A stretch of DNA of 64,000 bases from Algirhabdus cladophorae (GTDB taxonomy: Bacteria > Pseudomonadota > Alphaproteobacteria > Rhodobacterales > Rhodobacteraceae): positions 2,542,001 to 2,606,000 of the forward strand of contig NZ_CP173029.1 of the NCBI RefSeq assembly GCF_044772865.1. The letters are read 5' to 3'. This document shows positions 26,164 through 34,344 of this stretch, in pieces. The notes beneath the pieces are model-generated. The model was not told the origin of the DNA. It saw nothing but the letters and a program-made list of their open reading frames with translations, and ran no database searches. The translations under genes were made by a program, and so were the position numbers. Within the stretch, counting starts at the first letter, position 1; every line of letters begins with the position of its first letter.

Positions 26164-28167
26164 TTAGCCTTCGAACTCCATGATGATTTCATCCACAGCA
26201 AGGCTATCGCCCGCTGAGGCGTTGATCTTTGCCACGACGCCTTTGCGTTCCGCACGCAGGATATTTTCCATCTTCATCGCCTCGACCGTGCACAGCGCCT
26301 GACCTTCTTGAACTTCGTCGCCGACGGACACATCCACTTTGACGATCAAGCCGGGCATTGGACACAACAGCAACTTGGACGTATCAGGCGCCACTTTTTC
26401 CGGCATCAACTGGGCCAATTCGGCCTGTCGCGGGCTGCGCACATGGACTTTGAGGTCAGCGCCACGGGATCGAATGCGAAACCCACCGCTAATTTTGCCG
26501 ACTTTCAACACCAGTTTTGCACCGTCCACGCTGACGGTGGCCAATTGATCACCGGGCGTCCAGTCGCTGGCAATTCTATGAGCCGAACCATCCTCAAAGC
26601 TGACAGTGGCCCCCTCGCGATCAGCAGCGATGCTGACAGGGTAGTCTTGTCCTTGGAGCGAAACGACCCAATCCGTGCCGACCTTGCGTTCATGATTGTC
26701 CATGCGGCCCGACACACGGCTGCGACGGATTTCAGCCACACGGTGCATAGCAGCAGCCGCAGCAGCAATCGCACGAAGTGCGTCGTCAGCAAGGCTAACC
26801 CCCTCAAATCCTTCAGGGTATTCCTCTTCGATAAAGGCCGTCGTTATATTGCCCGAGACAAATCGTGGGTGATCCATAACCGCGGCACAAAACGGTAAGT
26901 TATGCCCAATGCCTTCAACCTCGAAACTGTCTAGGGCCACGCGCATGTTCTCGATCGCGGCTGCACGATCCGGCCCCCAAGTACACAGCTTGGCGATCAT
27001 CGGATCATAGAACATGCTGATCTCGCCGCCCTCGTAAACACCCGTGTCATTGCGCACGACACCCTGACTTGTGGTTTCCTCAGCCGGGGGGCGATAACGT
27101 GTGAGACGACCAATAGAGGGCAAGAAGCCACGATAAGGGTCTTCGGCATAAAGCCTGCTTTCCATCGCCCATCCGGTGAGGGTCACATCGTCTTGGGTCA
27201 TGGTTAGTTTTTCGCCGTAGGCCACACGGATCATCTGTTCGACCAGATCAACCCCTGTGATCAACTCTGTCACCGGATGTTCCACTTGCAATCGTGTGTT
27301 CATTTCAAGGAAATAGAAATTGCGATCCCCATCGACGATAAACTCCACAGTCCCGGCCGAGGCATAGCCCACGGCTTTGGCCAAGGCGCAGGATTGCTCG
27401 CCCATAGCTTTGCGGGTGGCTTCGTCCAAGAACGGGCTTGGTGCTTCTTCGATGACTTTCTGGTTGCGGCGCTGGATCGAACATTCACGCTCGCCCAAAT
27501 AGATGCAGTTTCCATGACTATCGGCCAGCACCTGAATTTCAATATGGCGCGGCTGGGTGACAAATTTCTCGATGAAAATCCGGTCGTCGCCAAAACTATT
27601 GGCCGCCTCGTTCTTTGAAGATTGAAAGCCCTCGCGCGCTTCTTGATCGTTCCACGCAATGCGCATACCTTTGCCGCCGCCGCCAGCAGAGGCTTTGATC
27701 ATTACCGGATAACCGACTTTGTTCGAGATTTGCACGGCCTCTTCTGCATCTTCGATCAGCCCCATATAGCCCGGGACAGTACTGACATTGGCCTCTTGGG
27801 CGATTTTCTTGGAGGTGATTTTGTCGCCCATGCTTTCAATAGCTCCAGCGGGCGGGCCGATGAATACCACACCGGCGGCTTCCAAAGCCTCTGCAAAAAG
27901 CTTGTTCTCGGACAAAAACCCATAACCAGGATGCACCGCTTCGGCACCGGTTTGCTTGATCGCATCCATGACTTTGTCGATCACAATGTAGGACTGGTTC
28001 GCAGGTGGGGGTCCAATATGGACCGCCTCATCCGCCATTTTCACATGCAAGGCGTTGCGATCCGCGTCTGAATAAATCGCCACAGTTTTGATGCCCATGG
28101 CACGGGCGGTTTTGATCACGCGGCATGCAATTTCGCCTCTGTTGGCGATCAGGATTTTTTTGAACAT
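26164..28167 (-). CDS. pccA: Propionyl-CoA carboxylase alpha (biotin) subunit
   Basis: Carries biotin carboxylase and biotin-carrier functions; with PccB it converts propionyl-CoA to methylmalonyl-CoA. The start MFKKILIANRGEIACRVIKT is the family N-terminus with GAGGGG upstream. The 667-residue protein has the ATP-grasp segment KASAGGGGKGMRIAW, RHIEIQVLADSHGN, ECSIQRRNQKVIEEAPSP and the biotinylation site VEAMKMEN near the C-terminus. Four small genes separate it from pccB upstream; the GT-C-like gene follows after 3 nt. Confidence 0.97.
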   Translation of the reverse strand: MFKKILIANRGEIACRVIKTARAMGIKTVAIYSDADRNALHVKMADEAVHIGPPPANQSYIVIDKVMDAIKQTGAEAVHPGYGFLSENKLFAEALEAAGVVFIGPPAGAIESMGDKITSKKIAQEANVSTVPGYMGLIEDAEEAVQISNKVGYPVMIKASAGGGGKGMRIAWNDQEAREGFQSSKNEAANSFGDDRIFIEKFVTQPRHIEIQVLADSHGNCIYLGERECSIQRRNQKVIEEAPSPFLDEATRKAMGEQSCALAKAVGYASAGTVEFIVDGDRNFYFLEMNTRLQVEHPVTELITGVDLVEQMIRVAYGEKLTMTQDDVTLTGWAMESRLYAEDPYRGFLPSIGRLTRYRPPAEETTSQGVVRNDTGVYEGGEISMFYDPMIAKLCTWGPDRAAAIENMRVALDSFEVEGIGHNLPFCAAVMDHPRFVSGNITTAFIEEEYPEGFEGVSLADDALRAIAAAAAAMHRVAEIRRSRVSGRMDNHERKVGTDWVVSLQGQDYPVSIAADREGATVSFEDGSAHRIASDWTPGDQLATVSVDGAKLVLKVGKISGGFRIRSRGADLKVHVRSPRQAELAQLMPEKVAPDTSKLLLCPMPGLIVKVDVSVGDEVQEGQALCTVEAMKMENILRAERKGVVAKINASAGDSLAVDEIIMEFEG

Positions 28168-28326
28168 AGTGCCCCTCAGTTCAGTGATATTGGCGCAGCC
28201 CTGCGGCAACCCCATATTGGCGGAGAGTTAGAAAAAGAGACCCCTAAACGCACCAACACCGACATCCCAGAGGGACGCCGGTGCAGCGGGGTTGTGTGAG
28301 TGGTAGGCCAAACGCCTATGGCAGTG

Positions 28327-28527
28327 CTAGCGTCGCAAGAAATCGTCAGATAAGACGCCTGCCGCCGCACCAATAAGTGCGCCAGTGGCGACATTGTTGT
28401 CAGTAACATCTGCAACGACAGCCCCGGCCGCAGCACCGGTAAGGCCTCGGGAGACCTCCGTGTCCCCGCATGCGGCAATAACGGTGATCGTTGCCATAGC
28501 GAGGATTGTGCCGATCCGGATTTGCAT
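28327..28527 (-). CDS. Small lipoprotein with glycine-zipper segment
   Basis: The start MQIRIGTILAMATITVIAAC is preceded by GGAGCG; an earlier ATG 12 codons upstream is unlikely because the signal sequence begins here. It encodes 66 residues. The lipobox is VIAAC at residue 20, so the mature lipoprotein is about 47 residues. It is Gly/Ala-rich (RGLTGAAAGAVVADV and GALIGAAAGVLSDDF), a glycine-zipper pattern seen in small envelope lipoproteins. It lies between the 118-residue gene and pccA; function unknown. Confidence 0.7.
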   Translation of the reverse strand: MQIRIGTILAMATITVIAACGDTEVSRGLTGAAAGAVVADVTDNNVATGALIGAAAGVLSDDFLRR

Positions 28528-28774
28528 GTGTGGTGCGCTCCATAGCATTTGTGTGTGTGCCACCCCCGAACTTCCTTCGCTGGTCTGACCTTGGGAAAGG
28601 CCAGACCAAACGTTTGGGGAAGGGTATGGTTTTTACAAACCAAGGCGGGCTGTGTTTGGGATAGACCCGCCATAGGTTTGACCCTGCACAAGATCAGGGT
28701 GGCTGCACAGAGTGCTGCGATAGAGCATGCGATTTGGGCCAGAATCTGCCAGATTTTTACAACCCTAAGCGGAA

Positions 28775-29131
28775 TCATGCTGATACATCCGCAAAAAGCT
28801 CGGGAAAGGCTGCCTTGGCGCGGCGCAGATCAAGTTGCAGTAGCGCCTCGTAATCCGCAGGATCAAACGGATCGTCCAACGTAATGATTTCACGCCCTAA
28901 AAACCAACTCAGACGTCCAGCATCCAGATTTCCGCGCTCAAAAGGCGCATCACCAAAGCAATCGTAAATGGCGCGAATGAACCCTTCATCCGCGCGGCGG
29001 TCCGCAGGACGGCGATCCGAAAACCGTTCTCGCTCAACCAAAGGTGTAGCCCCGGCTTTGTGCGCGCGTCGAATTGTAAATTGGAAATCTGTGCCGGGAA
29101 GGCGGCCTGGAAAGCCACGGTGTTTGATCAT
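28775..29131 (-). CDS. Conserved-looking hypothetical protein in the pcc cluster
   Basis: The start MIKHRGFPGRLPGTDFQFTI has AAAGGGGG upstream and gives 118 residues. It is soluble, charged and rich in Arg/Asp: RFSDRRPADRRADEGFIRAI, then YDCFGDAPFERGNLDAGRLS, WFLGREIITLDD. I recall proteins like this in the same place between pccB and pccA in other Rhodobacterales but know of no function. Its stop overlaps a possible further ATG (ATGA at 28775-28778); that continuation is treated under the findings. Confidence 0.65.
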   Translation of the reverse strand: MIKHRGFPGRLPGTDFQFTIRRAHKAGATPLVERERFSDRRPADRRADEGFIRAIYDCFGDAPFERGNLDAGRLSWFLGREIITLDDPFDPADYEALLQLDLRRAKAAFPELFADVSA

Positions 29132-29203
29132 AGCGCCCCCTTTACAGCACAAAACATAGGGGGGATCAGGACGGGCGCTAATCGCGCCCGCCCCATCACA
29201 AGC

Positions 29204-29353
29204 TTATTTGAATTTGCCTGTGAAAGCTGGTTCTTGGGACATCGGTTCCGGGTCCACAATAACGAATTCTTCTTGAGCTGGCTCACTGCGCGCACAAGCG
29301 GCAATAAGAACGATAAGGCCCAGAGCTGCCACAGTCTTGATGTTCTTTGACAT
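29204..29353 (-). CDS. 49-residue lipoprotein in the pcc cluster
   Basis: A short gene read directly from the sequence: ATG at 29353 preceded by AGGAGAG, stop TAA at 29206-29204. The product begins MSKNIKTVAALGLIVLIAAC, a lipoprotein signal with lipobox LIAAC and Cys at residue 20. The 29-residue mature tail is acidic and ends EPAFTGKFK. A C-rich/G-rich stem (29172-29190) follows the stop but lacks a U tract. Tiny lipoproteins at this site appear typical of Rhodobacterales propionate clusters; function unknown. Confidence 0.7.
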   Translation of the reverse strand: MSKNIKTVAALGLIVLIAACARSEPAQEEFVIVDPEPMSQEPAFTGKFK

Positions 29354-29564
29354 CTGTCTCTCCTAGTTTTTGTCCCAGCGGCGCAGGCCAAACTTGGCTC
29401 ACACATGGGGTCTGAGGTATGGGTCGCCTTGGGGCAACCTGCCGTTAACCTACGGCAAGCCCGCGTAAAAAGATATCTATGGTGGGGAAACCCGCCGATC
29501 TGTGTCATGGCTGCATCAAACATTGGCTCAGGGGGGGCTGACCCCGCAACATGTTGTGGTTCCA

Positions 29565-29948
29565 TCAGAATTGCTCCCAGATGCAGGCATCGTTTTGCAC
29601 TGAAAACACCTCAAAAAACTGGGTGACTTGCGGATTGGCCTCGCCAAACGGCGTCTGCGCGCTCATCATCGAGATCACAATCTGCTTTGGCATTTCATCC
29701 ATCGCCCTGACATCCGGCAAGGCCACGCCCTGACACAAGATACCAAAATCCTCGGCTACATCTGCATATCCCAAGCCGCCACTAACCGGATCAATCTCAG
29801 GCGCCAGAAACCGAAATCGCGTCACATCCGGTTCAACCACTCGGTCGACAAATTCAAGGTTTTGGCCAGACGGCACAGCAAGATCCATCGCAGCCAGCGG
29901 GCTTGCGATCCCAAAACTCAGGGCCAAAACTGTTCCGATCCGGATCAT
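29565..29948 (-). CDS. DUF6497-type secreted protein
   Basis: The start MIRIGTVLALSFGIASPLAA is a signal peptide; the longer frame upstream overlaps the end region of pccB and lacks one. It encodes 127 residues. The mature part contains GQNLEFVDRVVEPDVTRFRF, LGYADVAEDFGILCQGVALP, PKQIVISMMSAQTPFGEANP and VTQFFEVFSVQNDACIWEQF with two cysteines likely paired in the periplasm. This matches my recollection of DUF6497, found beside pccB in this order. No enzymatic motif is evident. Confidence 0.75.
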   Translation of the reverse strand: MIRIGTVLALSFGIASPLAAMDLAVPSGQNLEFVDRVVEPDVTRFRFLAPEIDPVSGGLGYADVAEDFGILCQGVALPDVRAMDEMPKQIVISMMSAQTPFGEANPQVTQFFEVFSVQNDACIWEQF

Positions 29949-30012
29949 CGTTGTTCGTTGTCCAAGTATCCGCGGGGGTGTACGGGCAGCCAGCCCTTGC
30001 ACCACCCTTTGT

Positions 30013-31545
30013 CTAAAGTGGAATGTTGTCGTGTTTCTTCCACGGGTTCTGCAATTGCTTGCCGCGCAACGATGCAAAGGCGCGGCATACGCGACGCCGT
30101 GTCGATTGCGGCATTATCACTTCGTCAATAAAGCCCTTTTCAGCAGCCACAAACGGGTTCGCAAACCGGTCTTCGTAATCCGCAGTACGTTGCGCTATTT
30201 TCTCTGGATCGCCAAGTTCAGAGCGATACAAAATCTCGGTCGCGCCCTTGGCGCCCATCACAGCAATTTCGGCTGTGGGCCATGCATAGTTGAAATCGCC
30301 ACGCAAATGTTTGGAGGCCATCACGTCATAGGCACCGCCATAGGCCTTGCGGGTGATCACTGTGACTTTCGGCACCGTGGCCTCGCCATAAGCAAAGAGC
30401 AATTTCGCCCCATGTTTGATCACGCCGCCGTATTCCTGGCTCGTTCCTGGCAAAAAGCCAGGTACATCGACCAATGTCAGGATTGGGATCTCAAACGCAT
30501 CGCAGAAGCGGACAAACCTTGAAGCCTTGCGAGAACTGTCAATATCCAGACAGCCTGCCAGAACCATGGGTTGGTTGGCCACAACCCCCACAGTGGTGCC
30601 TTCAAGGCGGATAAAACCGGTAAGGATGTTTTTCGCAAAATCCTCTTGGATCTCAAAGAAATCGCCTTCATCAGCCAGTTTCCCAATCAGTTCCTTCATA
30701 TCATAAGGACTGTTTGGATTATCCGGGATCAATGTATCCAAGCTAGTTTCAATCCGCGCCGGATCATCAAAGAACGGACGGCTGGGTGGTTTTTCACGAT
30801 TGTTCAGCGGCAGGAAGTCTACCAAACGACGTACTTCTGCCAAGGCCTCAACGTCGTTTTCAAACGCCCCATCGGCCACCGAGGATTTTTTGGTATGGGT
30901 GCTGGCCCCACCAAGTTCCTCGGCGGTGACAACTTCGTTCGTGACTGTTTTGACCACATCTGGGCCTGTAACAAACATATAGGAAGTGTCTTTGACCATG
31001 AAGATAAAGTCAGTCATCGCAGGGCTATACACCGCCCCACCAGCACATGGCCCCATGATCAAACTGATCTGCGGCACCACGCCCGAGGCCATGATATTGC
31101 GCTGAAACACCTCGGCATAACCGGCCAGCGAGGCAACGCCTTCTTGAATACGGGCACCACCTGAATCGTTGATCCCAATGATCGGTGCGCCGTTTTGCAC
31201 GGCCATATCTTGGATCTTGCAGATCTTCTGGGCGTGGGTTTCTGACAGCGAGCCGCCAAAGACAGTAAAATCCTGCGAAAAGACATAGACCATGCGGCCA
31301 TTGATCGTGCCCCAACCAGTGATCACGCCATCCCCCGCAGGACGGTCGTCCTGCATCCCGAACTCGGTGCAACGGTGGGCCACAAACATATCAAATTCTT
31401 CAAAGCTGTCTTCATCAAGCAGCACTTCGATGCGTTCGCGCGCGGTCAGTTTGCCCTTGCTATGCTGGGCATCAATCCGCCTCTGTCCGCCACCCAAACG
31501 CGCGGTATCGCGTCGTCTTTCCAATTCGGTCAGAATGTCTTTCAT
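30013..31545 (-). CDS. pccB: Propionyl-CoA carboxylase beta (carboxyltransferase) subunit
   Basis: Transfers the carboxyl group from biotin to propionyl-CoA. The start MKDILTELERRRDTARLGGG is the family N-terminus, giving 510 residues, the normal length. It has the acyl-CoA and carboxybiotin crotonase-like domains: DSGGARIQEGVASLAGYAEV, GPCAGGAVYSPAMTDF, VPGFLPGTSQEYGGVIKHGA and MGAKGATEILYRSE. It is first in the minus-strand propionate cluster, with paired TTTGCAAA sites 70-120 bp upstream that fit PccR-type control by propionyl-CoA. Confidence 0.97.
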   Translation of the reverse strand: MKDILTELERRRDTARLGGGQRRIDAQHSKGKLTARERIEVLLDEDSFEEFDMFVAHRCTEFGMQDDRPAGDGVITGWGTINGRMVYVFSQDFTVFGGSLSETHAQKICKIQDMAVQNGAPIIGINDSGGARIQEGVASLAGYAEVFQRNIMASGVVPQISLIMGPCAGGAVYSPAMTDFIFMVKDTSYMFVTGPDVVKTVTNEVVTAEELGGASTHTKKSSVADGAFENDVEALAEVRRLVDFLPLNNREKPPSRPFFDDPARIETSLDTLIPDNPNSPYDMKELIGKLADEGDFFEIQEDFAKNILTGFIRLEGTTVGVVANQPMVLAGCLDIDSSRKASRFVRFCDAFEIPILTLVDVPGFLPGTSQEYGGVIKHGAKLLFAYGEATVPKVTVITRKAYGGAYDVMASKHLRGDFNYAWPTAEIAVMGAKGATEILYRSELGDPEKIAQRTADYEDRFANPFVAAEKGFIDEVIMPQSTRRRVCRAFASLRGKQLQNPWKKHDNIPL

Positions 31546-31616
31546 TTCCGCGATCTCCCTTGGTATCAAGTGAGTCATAGGCGTTTGCAACCTGCGGGAA
31601 AAGCGGATTTACGCAT

Positions 31617-31666
31617 ATTTGCAAATTCACGACGAAACATATTTGTTTATTTGCAAATCTGCAAAT
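31617..31666. promoter_or_regulatory. Probable PccR/ScfR operator: two ATTTGCAAAT palindromes plus a half-site
   Basis: Perfect palindromes ATTTGCAAAT lie at 31617-31626 and 31649-31658, 32 bp apart (about three helical turns). A third, partial copy CTGCAAAT follows at 31659-31666 and ATTTG at 31641-31645. I recall a TTTGCAAA-based motif reported for PccR of Rhodobacter sphaeroides at pccB. The sites lie between the divergent pccB and RTX protease genes, 20-30 bp before the latter's start, so both could be controlled. Confidence 0.75.
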
Positions 31667-31686
31667 ATTTCTAAGGTTTACTGAGG

Positions 31687-33000
31687 ATGGTGAACATGCC
31701 CACAGAGCAAGAAATTCTAGACGCCTTGCAATTTGACCTGACGTTGCTTAACGGCCCGATCAACACTTCGAATGATCCCGCTTATGTCCTTACTTATGAA
31801 TTTGCAGGCAGCACCCAGCCCGATGACCATGTGTGGGACAATTACACGGGTTGGACACCCTACTCTGCCGCGGAAAAGGCCACCTATCGCGCCGCACTGG
31901 ATCACATCGAGACCATAATCAACGTGCAGTTCGTTGAATACAACGCCGCCTTGCACGGGTCTGAACCCGATATCAACGCAGGCAAAGTCGATCTGGACAA
32001 TTTCACCAGTGGGGTCGGCGGATATTCCTATTCTGCTACGTCGTCGGGTCATCTGGTTTCATTTGACGGCTTTACCGTCTTCAAGAACACTCTGGACCTG
32101 ACCTCGCGCATTAGCCTGATTTTGCACGAATTGGGTCATACCTTGGCCAACAAACATCCGTTTTCAGGGACAGATGTGCTGCCAGACGCCTTCGATTCCA
32201 ATAAGTACACAGTGATGAGCTATGACGTGAACCCCGACAACGGGGTCGATAGCGACGCTTTGCAACTTTATGATCTGCTGTCGTTGCAGGATCGTTGGGG
32301 TGCAAATATGACGACGAACATTTCTGATACAACCTACACGCAAGCCCGCAACCCCACGGTCGACAGCATCTGGGATACGGGCGGCATCGATACCTTTGAT
32401 GCCAGCGCCCAGAGCAGCGCCGTTGTTTTGAACCTGAACGAGGGCAGTTTTTCGAGTTTTCAGCGGGTCGATGACGTCAGTATTGGCTACGGCGTCGTTA
32501 TCGAAAACGCTATTGGTGGTGCGGCGGATGACACGCTGACGGGCAACACAGCGGCAAATGAATTGACCGGTAACGCGGGCAAAGACCTGATTTCTGGCGA
32601 CAAAGGACGCGACATCATCAAGGGCGGCAAAGACGCTGACAAACTGCTTGGCGAGCGCGGCAATGATACCCTCAAAGGCGGTAATGGACGCGATGTTCTT
32701 AAAGGTGGGAACGGCCGCGACCTGCTGGAAGGCGGCATTGGCGACGATCGGCTGACAGGGGGTGCCCTTGAAGATGTGTTTGTCTTCAAATCGGGTCATG
32801 GCCGGGATACGATCCAAGACTTTGAGGACGATATCGACACCCTAAAGCTGGGCATCGACGGCATCACGACACTCGCCCAAGTCGAAGCGGTTGCAGATCG
32901 TATTGACGGCAACTTGGTTTTGGATTTTGGCGGCAATGATCGTGTGACCCTAAAGGACATCACCTGGGACGCCCTCAGCGACGACATTACTTTGATTTAA
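31687..33000 (+). CDS. RTX-repeat metalloprotease, serralysin-like (peptidase M10)
   Basis: A 437-residue metzincin. The zinc site HELGHTLANKH (residues 147-157) keeps the three His and the catalytic Glu, and is followed by P and the Met-turn VMSY (176-179). A serralysin-type RTX block at about 277-360 has GGxGxD-like nonapeptides (GGNGRDVLK, GGNGRDLLE, GGIGDDRLT) expected to bind Ca2+. No signal peptide is present and the tail DALSDDITLI fits a type I secretion signal. GAGG lies directly before this ATG, so an ATG three codons later (31696) may be used. No ABC exporter for it is seen here. Confidence 0.87.
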   Translation: MVNMPTEQEILDALQFDLTLLNGPINTSNDPAYVLTYEFAGSTQPDDHVWDNYTGWTPYSAAEKATYRAALDHIETIINVQFVEYNAALHGSEPDINAGKVDLDNFTSGVGGYSYSATSSGHLVSFDGFTVFKNTLDLTSRISLILHELGHTLANKHPFSGTDVLPDAFDSNKYTVMSYDVNPDNGVDSDALQLYDLLSLQDRWGANMTTNISDTTYTQARNPTVDSIWDTGGIDTFDASAQSSAVVLNLNEGSFSSFQRVDDVSIGYGVVIENAIGGAADDTLTGNTAANELTGNAGKDLISGDKGRDIIKGGKDADKLLGERGNDTLKGGNGRDVLKGGNGRDLLEGGIGDDRLTGGALEDVFVFKSGHGRDTIQDFEDDIDTLKLGIDGITTLAQVEAVADRIDGNLVLDFGGNDRVTLKDITWDALSDDITLI

Positions 33001-33055
33001 CGCAGATCCTGCGCATCCCCTTGGCGACCCCAACCCAACAGCCTAGGTATGGGGC

Positions 33056-34279
33056 ATGACGCGCCACATCAAATCCCGGTTTTTGGATCGAACGACACCG
33101 CCGCACATTGCGACCTTGATCCTGCTTGCGGGAATTGGAGCTATGAACATGTCCGTGTTCTTGCCATCACTACCGCGGATGACGACCTATTTCGATACGG
33201 AATATGCAGTGATGCAGTTATCGGTTTCGCTGTATCTGGCGATCACGGCCGTCGTGCAATTGGTCGTCGGCCCCTTCGCAGATCGCTATGGCCGCCGCCC
33301 TACTGTCTTGATATCGCTGGCGATATTCCTTTGCGCCTCTGTTGGATGCCTTCTGTCGACCAGCGCAGAGATGTTTTTGGTGTTTCGCATGCTGCAAGGG
33401 GCTGTGGCCGTTGGCATGGTTTTAAGCCGCGCAATTGTGCGCGACATTGTCCCCACCAATCAATCCGCATCGATGATTGGCTATGTGACCATGGGCATGG
33501 CTTTGGTCCCAATGATTTCACCTGCCATCGGAGGAACACTGGATCACTGGTTCAATTGGCAAGCGACTTTTGTCTTTTTGATCGGTTGCGGCCTGATCGT
33601 CTGGATCATCACGTTCTTTGATCAAGGCGAAACCAATACCGCCACTGCCACCAGTTTTGTCGAACAGTTCCGCGAATATCCCGAGTTGCTGCGTGCGCGC
33701 CGCTTTTGGGGGTATGTGGCTTGCGCTGCTTTTGCGTCGGGCGCGTTTTTCGCATTTTTGGGCGGGGCGCCCTACGTCGCGACCGAAGTGTTCGCCCTGA
33801 CCCCGCAGCAGGCTGGCATGGGTTTTGGCATTCCAGCGGTGGGTTATGCCACAGGGAACTTTATCACAGGACGGTATTCTGCGCGGTTTGGGATCAATCG
33901 CATGATCCTTGCAGGGACCTATGTGACATGCTTTGGGATGGCCATTTCCCTGATCCTGAGCTTACTTGGACTGTCACATCCTTTGGTCTTTTTTGGGTTT
34001 TGCCTCAGCGTTGGATTGGGCAACGGCCTGTTGATGCCCAATGCCACGGCCGGGCTTTTGTCGGTCAGGCCCAAATTGGCTGGCACAGCCTCGGGCCTTG
34101 GCAGCGCCTGCTTGATCGGCGGCGGAGCGGCTTTGTCCGTGTTGTCGGGCGTTGTTTTGGAGGGCGGGACTTCTGAAATACCGTTGCAGATCTTGATGTT
34201 GGTCACATCGATCCTGTCGTGGTTTGCCATTCAATACGTCATGCGCCGCGCCAGCCATCTACAGCAAGCCACCCCTTAA
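33056..34279 (+). CDS. MFS transporter, Bcr/CflA subfamily
   Basis: A 407-residue major facilitator protein with 12 hydrophobic segments. Typical Bcr/CflA features: LPSLPRMTTYFDTEYAVMQL, the motif A GPFADRYGRRPTV in the loop after helix 2, RMLQGAVAVGMVLSRAIVRD (helix 4) and ISPAIGGTLDHWFNWQATF. Members are proton-driven exporters of drugs or metabolites. It is 55 bp after the protease gene, same strand, and 65 bp before the pccR-like gene; co-transcription with the protease is possible. The substrate is unknown. Confidence 0.87.
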   Translation: MTRHIKSRFLDRTTPPHIATLILLAGIGAMNMSVFLPSLPRMTTYFDTEYAVMQLSVSLYLAITAVVQLVVGPFADRYGRRPTVLISLAIFLCASVGCLLSTSAEMFLVFRMLQGAVAVGMVLSRAIVRDIVPTNQSASMIGYVTMGMALVPMISPAIGGTLDHWFNWQATFVFLIGCGLIVWIITFFDQGETNTATATSFVEQFREYPELLRARRFWGYVACAAFASGAFFAFLGGAPYVATEVFALTPQQAGMGFGIPAVGYATGNFITGRYSARFGINRMILAGTYVTCFGMAISLILSLLGLSHPLVFFGFCLSVGLGNGLLMPNATAGLLSVRPKLAGTASGLGSACLIGGGAALSVLSGVVLEGGTSEIPLQILMLVTSILSWFAIQYVMRRASHLQQATP

Positions 34280-34300
34280 CTGTCAGGTTGCAGCAGTATC

Positions 34301-34338
34301 TTTGCACCTGTAAACTTGCCTTTGAATAACTGCAAAGG
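34301..34338. promoter_or_regulatory. Probable autoregulatory site before the pccR-like gene
   Basis: TTTGCA at 34301-34306 and TGCAAA at 34331-34336 form a spaced inverted pair; CCTTTG (34319-34324) and CAAAGG (34333-34338) form another with an 8-nt gap. The half-sites match those before pccB but are less perfect. The last one overlaps the likely Shine-Dalgarno (AAGG), so binding here would block both transcription and translation start. Confidence 0.5.
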
Positions 34339-34344
34339 TGCCTC

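Noticed and set aside
28176..28526. Continuation of the ATG-28778 frame through the glycine-zipper lipoprotein gene
   Set aside because: It has no family features there, while the lipoprotein frame has a signal, lipobox and Shine-Dalgarno. Only the first 80 codons are discussed as a possibility.
29168..29195. GGGCGC/GCGCCC stem just after the 49-residue lipoprotein gene
   Set aside because: It lacks a U tract in both directions and lies inside what appears to be one transcript; it may still be an mRNA-processing hairpin but is not called as a terminator.
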